A stretch of DNA of 64,000 nt from CAJCIT01 sp963771305. GTDB taxonomy: Bacteria; Acidobacteriota; Terriglobia; Bryobacterales; Bryobacteraceae. Under the pieces are notes generated by a model. That model was not told the origin of the DNA. It was given only the letters and a program-made list of their open reading frames with translations, and did no database searches. Shown here one piece after another: positions 10,863-19,863 of this stretch. Where the stretch lies: the NCBI GenBank assembly GCA_963771305.1, contig CAVYTS010000036.1:1-64000 (forward strand). Reading direction: 5' to 3'. Made by a program: the position numbers and the translations under genes. Every line of letters begins with the position of its first letter. The stretch's first letter is position 1.

Positions 10863-11291
10863 ATGAAGAAACTTGACACGAAACTCGCCATACCGTTTGC
10901 CGCGTTGCTTCTCGCCGCGGGCTTCGTTGCCCAACATAGCGGGCGGTTGCTGCCCGTCGTACATGCGTCCAATGCCGGCGCCGGAAACGTTTCGCTTCCT
11001 TCGACGGTGATTCACGTCATCACGATCCAGTGGAAGGATGGCGTCACTGCCGATCAAAAGGCATCTGTTTTCAAAGCCACCGAAGAGATGGCTCGAAATT
11101 ACAACGGAATTAAGAGCCTTTGGATGAAGCCCCTGAAAGTGCAAGGCACCGGCTACACGGATGCCATCGTGATGGAGTTCGAAAGTAAGGCTGCATTTGA
11201 TGCTTACGCCGACAGCCCTGCTCACAAGCAGTGGGAGAAGGTGTATCTGCCTCTACGCGGGGAGAGCCGTACCCACGACGTAACAAACTGA
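10863..11291 (+). CDS. Exported stress-responsive alpha/beta-barrel (Dabb) domain protein
   Basis: The 142-residue product has an N-terminal export or membrane segment (about residues 9-24), then a Dabb-like ferredoxin fold: VIHVITIQWKDG, an helix with ARNYNGIKSLW, and DAIVMEFESKAAFDAYADSPAHKQW. A GGGAGG-like Shine-Dalgarno (gggaggtc) sits just before the ATG. Dabb proteins are small dimeric barrels, some with enzymatic or stress roles; the function here is unknown. Confidence 0.7.
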   Translation: MKKLDTKLAIPFAALLLAAGFVAQHSGRLLPVVHASNAGAGNVSLPSTVIHVITIQWKDGVTADQKASVFKATEEMARNYNGIKSLWMKPLKVQGTGYTDAIVMEFESKAAFDAYADSPAHKQWEKVYLPLRGESRTHDVTN

Positions 11292-11311
11292 GTCCGGCCC
11301 GGCATCGCTAA

Positions 11312-11347
11312 ACTCCAACACAGAACCGCGCGCGTCAGCAAGCGGAT
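11312..11347. repeat. Dispersed repeat, copy 1
   Basis: A 36-nt element with core CCGCGCGCGTCAGCAAGCGG matches 19663-19698 at 35 of 36 positions and shares its core with 29105-29127. It lies just after the Dabb gene and before the rplI terminator. Confidence 0.8.
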
Positions 11348-11372
11348 ACCTTGAAGACCCGGGCCAACTGAA

Positions 11373-11394
11373 AAGGCAGGCCGAAGCCTGCCTT
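11373..11394 (-). terminator. Intrinsic terminator of the apt-rplI unit
   Basis: On the minus strand, downstream of rplI, a perfect nine-base stem (AAGGCAGGC / GCCTGCCTT) closes a TTCG tetraloop and is followed by a short T run. The stem also reads as a hairpin on the plus strand, so it may serve the convergent Dabb gene as well. Confidence 0.85.
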
Positions 11395-11430
11395 GTAAAG
11401 CGCGAATTGTGATTGTCGCGGGTTGAGAGG

Positions 11431-11877
11431 CTAATCCTCTTTTTCAACCACGACTGCGATTTCAGTGGACACTTCGCGATGCAGCCGAAGCGTTACCTTA
11501 TGGTCGCCGAGCGTCTTGATGGGTTCTTCAAGGATCACCTTGCGGCGATCAATCGTGAATTTCTGCTTGTCCAGTGCTTCCACGATATCCTTCGCGGTCA
11601 CTGAGCCGAACAGCTGGTCGTTTTCACCAACGCGATGCTTGAATGTGAGCGTGGTCCCGGCAAGCAGCTTGGCCAAGTCCTCGGCATCGGCTTTCACCTT
11701 CGCCTCGCGCCGTAAATAGGCTTCGCGCTCCTGCTCGACAATCTTCTTGTTCGATTCGGTTGCGGGAACCGCGAGCTTCCGGGGAAGCAGGAAGTTGCGG
11801 GCGTACCCGTCTGCCACCTTAACGATTGAGCCACGGTGGCCCAGTTTCTCTACGTCTTCTCTAAGGATCACTTGCAT
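11431..11877 (-). CDS. rplI: 50S ribosomal protein L9
   Basis: The product is a 148-residue L9: the N-terminal domain begins MQVILREDVEKLG with GYARNFLLPR, then a long helix, then the C-terminal domain ending in a VEKED tail. The start at 11877 is set by this conserved N terminus; the open frame extends upstream but only antisense to and into rpsR. It is the last gene of the unit and is followed by the terminator. Confidence 0.97.
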   Translation of the reverse strand: MQVILREDVEKLGHRGSIVKVADGYARNFLLPRKLAVPATESNKKIVEQEREAYLRREAKVKADAEDLAKLLAGTTLTFKHRVGENDQLFGSVTAKDIVEALDKQKFTIDRRKVILEEPIKTLGDHKVTLRLHREVSTEIAVVVEKED

Positions 11878-11891
11878 ATCGTTCTGCCTCC

Positions 11892-12194
11892 TTACATCCT
11901 GGACGCGAACGGAATCAGGGCGATGTTCCGCGCCTGCTTGATCGCTTCGCTTAAACGTTTCTGGTGGGGCGTGCATACGCCGGAGATGCGGCGAGGAGTA
12001 ATCTTGCCGCGCTCCGAGACGAAGCTCGAAAGCATTCGCACGTCTTTGTAATTGATGTCGTCGATTTTCTCGACGCAGAACCGGCAAACCTTCTTGCGCC
12101 GGAAATACTGTTTCTTGCCGGTTGCAATCGCTTTGTCACCACCGGTCGGACGCTGTGAGGCCGCGATCGGGCGGCCGCCTCTTTGCTCTGCCAT
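11892..12194 (-). CDS. rpsR: 30S ribosomal protein S18
   Basis: The product is a 100-residue S18 with the characteristic FRRKKVCRFC, YKDV..L..F....GKI.PRRISG and C-terminal KQARNIALIPF. It is longer at the N terminus than the E. coli protein (a Gly/Ala-rich extension). It lies 6 nt after the corrected rpsF stop and 14 nt before rplI, the conserved rpsF-rpsR-rplI order. Confidence 0.96.
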   Translation of the reverse strand: MAEQRGGRPIAASQRPTGGDKAIATGKKQYFRRKKVCRFCVEKIDDINYKDVRMLSSFVSERGKITPRRISGVCTPHQKRLSEAIKQARNIALIPFASRM

Positions 12195-12200
12195 ATATTT

Positions 12201-12688
12201 CTATGCTCCTTCCTTCGGTTCACTATGCGCGGCTTCGGTCGGAGCGCCCGGGATAGGCACACCCGGTTCGGCATGCGGCGCAGGAGGCGCCGGAACGCGC
12301 TGGTCCCGGCCCGGCTGCTTGCGCGGGCACGATTGACGGGTATAGGCTTCCGTGCGGCCCGCTTCTCGCGCGCCTTCTTCCGTTTTTCGATTCGCTTCAG
12401 CTTCTCGTCAATGCGAACAGTGATGAACTTAATCACCACATCGGCAACCCGCAGCCGGCGCTCAATCTCTTTCACCGTATCCGCTTTGGCCGTGAATTGC
12501 AGCAGAATGTACTGCCCTTCGTTGTACTTCAGCACGCGGTAAGCAAGCCGCCGCATGCCCCATTTTTCAGCCTTGTCGACGGTACCACCGCTTTGCGTGA
12601 TGATCCCTTTCAACTGTTCGATCACCGGCTCCACTTCTTCTTCTGTGGCATCCGGTCGAACGATGAATAACTCTTCGTAGATTCTCAT
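12201..12688 (-). CDS. rpsF: 30S ribosomal protein S6 with C-terminal extension (one frame change)
   Basis: Residues 1-95 are a typical S6 (MRIYEELFIVRPDATEEE, WGMRRLAYRV..Y.EGQYILLQF). The C-terminal extension changes frame near 12320-12340. In the corrected frame it becomes a Pro/Ala-rich tail ending SEPKEGA at a stop at 12201-12203, in place of a long arginine-rich read-through into rpsR. The frame change affects only the unstructured tail. The start ATG overlaps the pth stop by four bases (ATGA). Confidence 0.93.
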
Positions 12689-13341
12689 TCTTCCTCTTCT
12701 TGTAAGCCCCGGGCGCGACGATTAAATCTCGTCATGGCCTTAATGGCGCCTTCGGCAATGATGAACTCGACAGCATCGGCGGCATAGCCGACCATCTCGT
12801 CCACCTCGTCCCTCATAGCCCGCTCCCAGGGAGCAAGCACGTAAACCGCCGCATCGTCAATCTCGTGATTCGGGTGTATGCCCACCCTCACCCGAGTAAA
12901 CCAGTCGGTATGTATCGCGGCGATCAATGACCGGACACCGTTGTGCCCAGCCGCTGAACCCTTTTTCCTGATCCGGAGACCGGTCCACGGCAGATCGATC
13001 TCGTCGTGAACCACCACCAGATCCTTGTTCCCCAGGTTGTGCGATTTCAGGATCGCCCGAACGCTGCCCCCGGAGTTATTCATGAACGTCTGCGGCTTCA
13101 CCAGCAAAACAGAGCGTTCCCGAATCTGCCCGCTGCCGGTCGTCGCGACTCCTTCATTCTGAGCCGTCCGGATCCCGTGGCGTCTCGCTAGCTCCTCCAC
13201 GACCGCAAACCCGATGTTATGCGGCGTGTGCTCGTAGCGAATGCCAGGATTCCCCAGCCCAACCACGCAGTACACCCGGCTGGCCGGATCTGCCGGTATC
13301 TCGTCTTCGGTGGATTCGGAGGGAACAGGCAGATCGGACAT
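12685..13341 (-). CDS. pth: Peptidyl-tRNA hydrolase
   Basis: The 218-residue enzyme releases peptides from stalled peptidyl-tRNA. Signature regions are VVGLGNPGIRYEHTPHNIGF with the catalytic His, KPQTFMNNSG, VVHDEIDLPWTGLRIRKKGSAAGHNG and FTRVRVGI. A 20-residue N-terminal extension rich in acidic residues precedes the core. It lies between rplY and rpsF in the same unit. Confidence 0.96.
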   Translation of the reverse strand: MSDLPVPSESTEDEIPADPASRVYCVVGLGNPGIRYEHTPHNIGFAVVEELARRHGIRTAQNEGVATTGSGQIRERSVLLVKPQTFMNNSGGSVRAILKSHNLGNKDLVVVHDEIDLPWTGLRIRKKGSAAGHNGVRSLIAAIHTDWFTRVRVGIHPNHEIDDAAVYVLAPWERAMRDEVDEMVGYAADAVEFIIAEGAIKAMTRFNRRARGLQEEEE

Positions 13342-13362
13342 CGAAGCCGGCGAGCGAAGCCC

Positions 13363-14055
13363 TTACTTCTTCTTGGGGGTCGGGGGTGCCGCTGGTGTTG
13401 CCGCTTCGCCCTCTTCCTTCTTGCCCTTCTTGATGACTTCAGGCTCAGCCGAAGTAACTTCGGCCACCACAGCCGCCTCTTCGACGACTTCAGCGCGCAA
13501 CGCGACAACGTGCGAGATAACCGCATCGGCCGGGCTGAGAAGCTTCATCGATCCCGAAAGCGGAATCTCTGAGGCTCGGATCGAGTGATTGAGTTCCACC
13601 TCTGAAACGTTGACATCGAACTGCTCCGGAATCTCGTCCGGCAGGCACTCGATCTCGATTTCGCGCGTCACGATCTCATGGATGCCGCCTTGCAGCTTCA
13701 CACCCTTCGGGTCGCCGAATGTCACCACCGGCACCTTGACCGTAATACGCTTGGTCAGATCAATGCGCTTCAGGTCGACGTGCAGTAACGAATCCTTGAT
13801 GGGATCGAACTGCCAGTCAATGATCATGACCGGCGTGTTTTCTCCGCCCGCTACGCTGAGATTGAAAATCGTGTTGTGGCCGGCCTTGCTATTTAAGATC
13901 CGGGCCACTTCTTTGGGGCTGACGGCAACTGCCACCGCACCCGTTTCGCCGCCGTACACTACCGCGGGCATGGAGCCCTTCACACGGAGGCGGCGCGCCT
14001 CATTCTTGCCGCGCGAATCACGGGACTCGGCGGTGATCGTAATATCCTTCCTCAT
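13363..14055 (-). CDS. rplY: 50S ribosomal protein L25 / general stress protein Ctc
   Basis: The 230-residue long-form L25 (Ctc type) has the 5S-RNA-binding L25 domain first (residues about 1-95; RGKNEARRLRVKGSMPAVVYGG), the TL5/Ctc C-terminal beta domain next, and a low-complexity Glu/Ala/Pro/Lys tail. It lies between prs and pth, its usual neighbours. Confidence 0.95.
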   Translation of the reverse strand: MRKDITITAESRDSRGKNEARRLRVKGSMPAVVYGGETGAVAVAVSPKEVARILNSKAGHNTIFNLSVAGGENTPVMIIDWQFDPIKDSLLHVDLKRIDLTKRITVKVPVVTFGDPKGVKLQGGIHEIVTREIEIECLPDEIPEQFDVNVSEVELNHSIRASEIPLSGSMKLLSPADAVISHVVALRAEVVEEAAVVAEVTSAEPEVIKKGKKEEGEAATPAAPPTPKKK

Positions 14056-14224
14056 TTATCACCTCATCGCCGGGACGCCAGCCTGCAACTACTTTCCGAG
14101 CCGCGGACCCCGACTTAAATTACGGCAGAGGGCAAGAAGCCGCCTAACCGCTTACTGCTTACCAAATCTCAGCGAGACGCCGAGATGCGGCGAATCATCC
14201 CGCCGCCGAAAACTCGTGCACCCA

Positions 14225-15196
14225 TCAAACGAACAGCGTGCTCACCGAACCACCCTCATGGATCGACTGGATCGCCCGGCCCAGCAACGGCGCCACCGAT
14301 AACCGGCGGATCTTGCCGCATGCCGCCGCTTCCGCCTTCAGCGGAATCGAATTGGTTACCACCAACTCTTCCAGCTTGGAGGACTTGATGCGGTCCACCG
14401 CCGGACCCGACAACACCGCATGTGTCGCACAGGCCGTCACCTTAGTCGCTCCCTGGCTCAACAGCGCATCCACGCCGTTGACCAGTGTGCCGGCAGTGTC
14501 CACCAAATCGTCCACCACCAGGCAATGCTTTCCTTCGACGTCGCCGATGATATTCATCACCTCGGCTACGTTCACTTCCGTACGCCGCTTGTCGATTATG
14601 GCCAGCGGCGCATTCAAACGCTTCGCGAACGCCCGGGCTCGTTCAACGCCACCCGCGTCCGGCGACACCACAATGAGATCTTCATGTTGGTGATGTGCTT
14701 CGAAATACTCGATCATTACCGGCGCCGCGAACAGGTGGTCCACCGGAATATCGAAGAATCCCTGAATCTGAGCGGCGTGCAGATCGAGCGCCAGAACCCG
14801 GTTTGCGCCGGCCGTTTCGAGCAGGCTGGCCACCAGTTTGGCCGAGATCGGCATCCTCGGCTTGTCTTTTCTATCCTGCCGAGCGTACCCATAATAGGGT
14901 AACACTGCCGTGATACGTTCTGCACTGGCGCGCTTGAACGCGTCCATCATCAGCAGCAGTTCCATGATGTTGTGGTCCACCGGCGTGCAGGTCGGCTGGA
15001 CCACGAAAACGTCGGCCCCACGGACATTTTCCTGGATCTGCAGGTGGGTTTCCCCGTCCGCGAAAGTACGCACCATGGCCGCCCCCATCGGGCAGCCGAG
15101 ACTCTCGCAAATCTCGTTCGCCAATGCGGGGTTCGCGGTGCCGGAAAAGACCTTGTAGTCCGTGTAAAGGGCTCGAAGCGGTTTAGGAGCGGCCAT
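14225..15196 (-). CDS. prs: Ribose-phosphate pyrophosphokinase
   Basis: It makes PRPP from ribose-5-phosphate and ATP. The Prs signature LALDLHAAQIQGFFDIPVDHL, the flexible-loop KRRTE and the PRPP-binding CLVVDDLVDTAGTL are intact. The open frame begins at 15232, but MAAPKPLRALYTDYKVFSG at 15196 is the natural start and removes an overlap with ispE. PRPP is also the substrate of the apt product upstream. Confidence 0.96.
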   Translation of the reverse strand: MAAPKPLRALYTDYKVFSGTANPALANEICESLGCPMGAAMVRTFADGETHLQIQENVRGADVFVVQPTCTPVDHNIMELLLMMDAFKRASAERITAVLPYYGYARQDRKDKPRMPISAKLVASLLETAGANRVLALDLHAAQIQGFFDIPVDHLFAAPVMIEYFEAHHQHEDLIVVSPDAGGVERARAFAKRLNAPLAIIDKRRTEVNVAEVMNIIGDVEGKHCLVVDDLVDTAGTLVNGVDALLSQGATKVTACATHAVLSGPAVDRIKSSKLEELVVTNSIPLKAEAAACGKIRRLSVAPLLGRAIQSIHEGGSVSTLFV

Positions 15197-15219
15197 GGAT
15201 TGAGAGTTTCTCCGTTGAG

Positions 15220-16227
15220 TCAGGCCAGGCAACTTTGATCGAAATACGGACCAAGCGCCCTGCGCCAGAGGGTTTTGTAGCGGCGTCGCGGCAGAAATGC
15301 GACGACGGAAGCCTCAGATCCCCCGAAACTGGAGCTGGCCGCCATCGCCTCCACGGGCTTGTCAAAAATACCGAACACTGCAGACCCACTTCCCGTCATT
15401 TGCGCCGGTTGGGCGCCCAGCCGCCGCAGTTTTCGCACCAGTTGCCGCAGCTCCGGGTGCTTCTGGAACACCACTTCTTCGAAATCGTTCTTGAGCGGGA
15501 GTAGCGCGAGTCCGGACGCACTCAGCCGCCATACGACGGCTTGAAACTCTCTCAGCATATGGAACTCGTCCAGTGATGTCAACGCGTTCGTAACATTCGG
15601 GAGCGCGGGCGCTTCGGGCTCGCTTCGGACGCCCCGATTCAACGCGCGATATGCCTCCGCCGTAGAGACATGGAGCCCGCTCGCAACCACCAGCGCCGTT
15701 ACCGCCGGCAAGTCCGGGAGGGGATATAACTCGGTGCCTCGTCCCAGCCCCACAGCGGTTCCACCGCAAAGAAAATAAGGGACATCGCTGCCCAGTTGAG
15801 CGCCCAGCCGCCCCAGTTCGGCCAGTGGAATCGGCTTTCCTAACAGCGCTGGCAGCGCTATGAGCACCGCCGCCGCGTCGCTCGACCCTCCGCCCAGCCC
15901 GGCCCCCATCGGAATTCGCTTTTCGAGCACAAACCGAACCCGCGCAGTGAGCCGCAGATGGTCCAGCACCGCCTTCGCCGCCCGCACCACCAGATTGTCC
16001 GGAATCTCCACCGAGCTATCCAGCAGAATCTCGGTTTTCCGTGTGCGCTCAAGCTCGATCGCCAAGTCGTCTTTCAGGCTGATGGTTTGAAAAACGGTCC
16101 TCAGCTCGTGATAACCGTCGGCCCTCTTGTTCCCCACCCGCAAGTCGAGGTTCAGCTTCGCGAACGAGGGAACACGTACCCGAATTGGCGAGCCGGCCGT
16201 TGATCTGGCTGAGGAAGTTTTGGGCAC
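15220..16227 (-). CDS. ispE: 4-diphosphocytidyl-2-C-methyl-D-erythritol kinase
   Basis: This GHMP-family kinase acts in the MEP isoprenoid pathway. FAKLNLDLRVGNKRADGYHELRT and the ATP loop PMGAGLGGGSSDAAA (residues 106-120) are diagnostic, and the C-terminal QMTGSGSAVFGIF loop is present. It lies 15 nt after apt and 23 nt before prs; ispE-prs-rplY-pth is a common bacterial order. Confidence 0.95.
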   Translation of the reverse strand: MPKTSSARSTAGSPIRVRVPSFAKLNLDLRVGNKRADGYHELRTVFQTISLKDDLAIELERTRKTEILLDSSVEIPDNLVVRAAKAVLDHLRLTARVRFVLEKRIPMGAGLGGGSSDAAAVLIALPALLGKPIPLAELGRLGAQLGSDVPYFLCGGTAVGLGRGTELYPLPDLPAVTALVVASGLHVSTAEAYRALNRGVRSEPEAPALPNVTNALTSLDEFHMLREFQAVVWRLSASGLALLPLKNDFEEVVFQKHPELRQLVRKLRRLGAQPAQMTGSGSAVFGIFDKPVEAMAASSSFGGSEASVVAFLPRRRYKTLWRRALGPYFDQSCLA

Positions 16228-16242
16228 GGCGATAGCTACAAC

Positions 16243-16758
16243 CTAATACTGAATTAACGAGTGCAAGTCGTAGCCTTTAAGGCGATCGCGCCCGTGCAGG
16301 AAAGAGAGCTCGATCACGAAGCCCAGTCCGATCACGTTCGCGCCCAGTCCCTCTACCAGCTTCGCGACTGCGGAGGCCGTGCCGCCGGTGGCCAGCACGT
16401 CGTCGATGATCAGAACATTCTCGCCGGGCTGGATGGCATCCGCATGGATCTCCAGTACGTCCGTACCGTATTCCAGCGCGTACTCGATGCTTCTCACCGC
16501 TGCCGGCAACTTCTTAGGTTTGCGCACCGGCACGAAGCCCGCGCCATGCGCCAGCGCCATTGCCGGAGCGAAGAAGTAGCCTCGCGCTTCAATGCCAACC
16601 ACGAGGTCGATCGCCCGGCCTTTATAGTGGCTTTCCAACGCGTCGATCGTCTCGCGAAAACCGGCTTTGTCTCGCAGCAGCGTCGTGATGTCGTAGAAAT
16701 TGATCCCAGGCTTGGGAAAGTCCGGTACTTCGCGGATTAGCTGTTTCAGATGGTTCAT
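16243..16758 (-). CDS. apt: Adenine phosphoribosyltransferase
   Basis: The 171-residue enzyme salvages adenine to AMP using PRPP. It begins LKQLIREVPDFPKPGINFYDIT and has the PRPP motif VLIIDDVLATGGTA at residues 115-128. It is first in the minus-strand unit that continues into ispE; the promoter should lie in 16759-16939, shared with the divergent secreted protein. Confidence 0.95.
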   Translation of the reverse strand: MNHLKQLIREVPDFPKPGINFYDITTLLRDKAGFRETIDALESHYKGRAIDLVVGIEARGYFFAPAMALAHGAGFVPVRKPKKLPAAVRSIEYALEYGTDVLEIHADAIQPGENVLIIDDVLATGGTASAVAKLVEGLGANVIGLGFVIELSFLHGRDRLKGYDLHSLIQY

Positions 16759-16939
16759 GAGTCTCTTGCCCGTTCGCGGCCGCCCGAAAGGTCAGCAGCG
16801 ATCGCGCCTGGGCTGAGCTGTCGGGTGAAATCCGCATCGGGCAACGTACCCAGCGGGACGCCTCGATTGTAGCAAGCGAACAGCCCTCGCCCGCGGCGGG
16901 ATTCAGGCCGGTTCAGGTGGGGTTGATAATGAATGCATT

Positions 16940-17422
16940 ATGCGACGAACCGCCTTATTCCTCCTCCTGACCCTTTTCGCCGCCGTGTTCGCTGCTGCTC
17001 AGAGCGAAACCAAAACCAACTACGCCGGCCAGTGGCGGATGATCAAGGACAAAAGCGACTTCGGCAAGTTCACCGCGCCCGATACGATGGTCCGAACCAT
17101 CGATCAGCGGGACGTAACAATCAACGTCCACACGTCCCAGACCGGTCCGGCCGGCAAGAGCAGCGCCGACGTCACTTACTACACCGACGGCCGCGAATCC
17201 ATCAACGAAAGCCACGGCCGGGAATCTAAGAGCCACTGCTTCTGGGATGGAGATGTGCTGGTGATTCGGACTTTCGCGAAAGCTTCCAACAATGCCGCGA
17301 TCGAGACGGAAGAACGCTGGGAGCTCTCCGCTGACGGCAAGATCTTAATCATGACCAGCCACATGGAAACCGGCATTACGCAGCACAACTTCAAGCTGGT
17401 TTGTGAACGAGTTGAGAAGTGA
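16940..17422 (+). CDS. Secreted hypothetical protein
   Basis: The 160-residue product has a signal peptide (MRRTALFLLLTLFAAVFAAAQ). The mature domain begins YAGQWRMIKDKSDFGKF and contains RWELSADGKILIM, a pattern of small secreted beta-rich proteins common in Acidobacteriota. No catalytic motif is visible and the role is unknown. It converges with the tsaC gene 18 nt downstream. Confidence 0.7.
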   Translation: MRRTALFLLLTLFAAVFAAAQSETKTNYAGQWRMIKDKSDFGKFTAPDTMVRTIDQRDVTINVHTSQTGPAGKSSADVTYYTDGRESINESHGRESKSHCFWDGDVLVIRTFAKASNNAAIETEERWELSADGKILIMTSHMETGITQHNFKLVCERVEK

Positions 17423-17440
17423 AACCTCGCTGAGCGAAGC

Positions 17441-18382
17441 CTATTCCTCGAAGCGCTCGGTCGCCGCGCGCTTCAGGCGGTCACGTATCCCCGCCCACTC
17501 ATCGCTCACTGGCGGCTCACGTAGCGCGATCCAATCCCATCCCTCGGCATCGGCTTCATGCAGGGCTGCATATAAACGCACGGCATACGCGGCTGGTTCG
17601 GATGGCATCTCAATAACGCGTCCCCGCCCCTTCGGCTCCGGCTGGCCTTCCTTGAGCAGCACCAGGGGCGTCCTCGGCGCATAGTGCCGGCTGTGCATGC
17701 CCGGGGCCGCGAAACCCGGCAACGTCCCTTCCGTGACCGCCTGCTGCACTCGCGCGGAATCCTGAACTCTCCATGCAACGCCCGTGGCGGCCTCCAAGTC
17801 GGCTTCCGAAATCATGCCCAGCCTCAGAATCGTTGGGTGCTCTTCCGCCAGCGACACGACCGTTGACTCAATTCCGACATGCGTTGCGCCCCCATCCAGA
17901 ATCAGATCCACGGCACTGCCCAGACCGGTACGCACATGCTCGGCTGTGGTCGGCGAGATCTGTGTGAAACGGTTCGCGCTCGGCGCCGCAATAGGCACGC
18001 GCGCACGGCGGATCAGTCCCAGTGCCACCGGATGCTTGGGGATACGCACGCCCACGGTGTCCAGGCCGGCTGTTACAATGTCGGGGATTTGCTCTGCCTT
18101 AGGTAGCACCAAGGTGAGTGGGCCTGGCCAGAATCGCTCTGCGAGCTTCTGCGCCAAGCTCGGCCATTCTGCCGTCACTTGCCGCGCCATGATGACGTGC
18201 GCAACATGGACAATCAGTGGGCTGGTGGCTGGTCGACCCTTGGCCTCGTAAATCCGCTGGACAGCCGCCTCATCCAGCGCATTCGCGCCGAGTCCATAAA
18301 CCGTTTCAGTCGGGAAAGCAACCAGCCTGCCCGCACGAATCAGCTTGGCCGCCAGCGTTAGTTCTGTCTCGCTCGGATCCAT
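17441..18382 (-). CDS. L-threonylcarbamoyladenylate synthase (Sua5 type)
   Basis: The 313-residue long-form Sua5 makes threonylcarbamoyl-AMP for tRNA t6A modification. The YrdC domain shows FPTETVYGLGANA and KGRP...PLIVHV near the N terminus, and APSANRFTQISPTTAEHV further on. The C-terminal Sua5 domain includes PGMHSRHYAP. The extra domain separates it from short TsaC. It ends close to prfB on the same strand (34 nt gap), so the two may be co-transcribed. Confidence 0.93.
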   Translation of the reverse strand: MDPSETELTLAAKLIRAGRLVAFPTETVYGLGANALDEAAVQRIYEAKGRPATSPLIVHVAHVIMARQVTAEWPSLAQKLAERFWPGPLTLVLPKAEQIPDIVTAGLDTVGVRIPKHPVALGLIRRARVPIAAPSANRFTQISPTTAEHVRTGLGSAVDLILDGGATHVGIESTVVSLAEEHPTILRLGMISEADLEAATGVAWRVQDSARVQQAVTEGTLPGFAAPGMHSRHYAPRTPLVLLKEGQPEPKGRGRVIEMPSEPAAYAVRLYAALHEADAEGWDWIALREPPVSDEWAGIRDRLKRAATERFEE

Positions 18383-18416
18383 GGAATACCCACCGCGCCG
18401 TCGTTACCGAACGATG

Positions 18417-19557
18417 CTAATCGATGATCTCGTCTTTGCCTGCTTCGCCAGCCAGCTTGCCAGTCTTTCGCCAGACGAGATAGGCGTGCGTCAGGCTGTC
18501 GATGTCGCCGTCCAATACCCGGTCGACGTCGCCTATGGAGAGTTTCGTCCGAAGGTCTTTCACAAGCCGGTATGGTGCTAGCACATAGTTGCGAATCTGG
18601 CTGCCAAAGTTGATCTCCAGCTTCGTGTCTTCCAGCTTCCGGTCCGCTACGCGCTTCTTCTCCAGCTCGTATTCGTAGAGCTTGGCCTTCATCTGCTTCA
18701 TCGCACTCGCGCGGTTCTTATGCTGGCTGCGTTCGTTCTGGCACTGGACCACCAGGCCGGTTGGCAGATGGGTGAAGCGGACAGCGGATTCTGTGCGGTT
18801 TACGTGCTGGCCTCCCGCGCCGCTGGCCCGGAAGACGTCGATCTTCAGATCCTCGGGCTTGACCTCAATGTTGATGTCGTCGTCGATCTGCGGGTAGATG
18901 AACACGGAGGCGAAGGAAGTATGCCGGCGAGCGTTCGCGTCGAACGGCGAAATCCTCACCAGCCGGTGAACACCGGCCTCCGACTGCAATTGGCCGTAGA
19001 TATTGTCTGCGCCGTTGATCTCGAAGGTGCCCGACTTGATGCCTGCGCCTTCGCCCTCCAGCAGGTCGGTCACTTCAACTTTGTAGCCGTGCCGCTCTGC
19101 CCAGCGCAGATACATGCGCATCAGCATCTCGGCCCAGTCCTGGCTCTCTGTGCCGCCGGCGCCGGGGTGAATCGTGACGATCGCGTCCCGGGCGTCATTG
19201 GGTCCGGACAGAAGCATTCCGGTTTCAAGCTGCTCCAGTTTCGTAGTGAGCGCTGCCATCTCGCGCTCAAGTTCGGCAGTAACTGCTTCTCCCTCTTTGC
19301 CCAGGTCGAACAGCGTGTCGATGTCGGAGGTGGTGGATCGCAGCGACGCTTCTTGTGCAATCGATTCCTCGACGCGCTTGCGTTCCTGCATCACCTTCTG
19401 GCTGGTTTCGGGGGAGTTCCAAAAGTCCGGCGAAGAGATAACCGCTTCGAGTTCTTTTAGCTTTTGTTGCTTGGCTGGCGCGTCAAAGATAGCTCCGCAC
19501 AGCGTCAGCCTGCTGCCGGAGCGTAACGTACTCTCTTTCCAGCTCTTCTAGAGTCAT
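18417..19557 (-). CDS. prfB: Peptide chain release factor 2, with programmed +1 frameshift
   Basis: RF2 recognises UGA and UAA stops. The C-terminal part has the SPF codon-recognition tripeptide (RISPFDANARRH) and the GGQ catalytic loop (SGAGGQHVN). The gene starts with ATG at 19557 (MTLEELEREYVTLRQQ). Codon 25 is an in-frame TGA at 19483-19485, and translation must slip +1 there to read the rest (DAPAKQQKLKELE...). Reading only the uninterrupted frame would give a protein starting at an internal GTG near 19394 and lacking its N-terminal helices. Confidence 0.96.
19483..19491 (-). promoter_or_regulatory. RF2 autoregulatory recoding site
   Basis: On the minus strand the sequence reads TAT CTT TGA C. 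This is the canonical slippery CUU-UGA-C heptamer of bacterial prfB genes, with a purine-rich CGGAG just upstream. When RF2 is scarce the ribosome slips +1 on CTT and completes RF2. Confidence 0.93.
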
Positions 19558-19862
19558 TGAACTCAGTGTAGCGGAGCATTAAATCGAGATATGCTTCCTC
19601 TGTGGCCGGTCGTCATCGATTATCCGGAAAACGAAACATACCAGCACTGGGCCGCGCGCATCACTCCAGCACAGAACCGCGCGCGTCAGCAAGCGGATTC
19701 TTTCGGAGCCGTCATCGTAGCTTTCTGAGGCGCGACCGTGAGGGAGCGCTCGCCTCGCTCGATGGATACAATCCGCGTTTATCGGCGTTGATCAGCGGCC
19801 ATAGTTTGATTTCCTCACGGCTCTCAGCAAGCGGGCCCGCCCCACCTTCAACCGGAGTTACC
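19558..19862. other. Intergenic region with dispersed repeat, no gene seen
   Basis: These 305 nt separate prfB from the GH127-like gene. They hold copy 2 of the dispersed repeat (19663-19698) and a partial AGCAAGCGG match at about 19826. I see no convincing coding frame. Confidence 0.5.
19663..19698. repeat. Dispersed repeat, copy 2
   Basis: A 36-nt sequence matches 11312-11347 at 35 of 36 positions and contains the same CCGCGCGCGTCAGCAAGCGG core as the copy inside mrdA. Confidence 0.8.
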
Positions 19863-19863
19863 C

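Noticed and set aside
10116..11225. A 369-codon minus-strand frame opposite the Dabb gene
   Set aside because: No conserved features; the plus strand has an export signal, a ribosome binding site and a Dabb fold.
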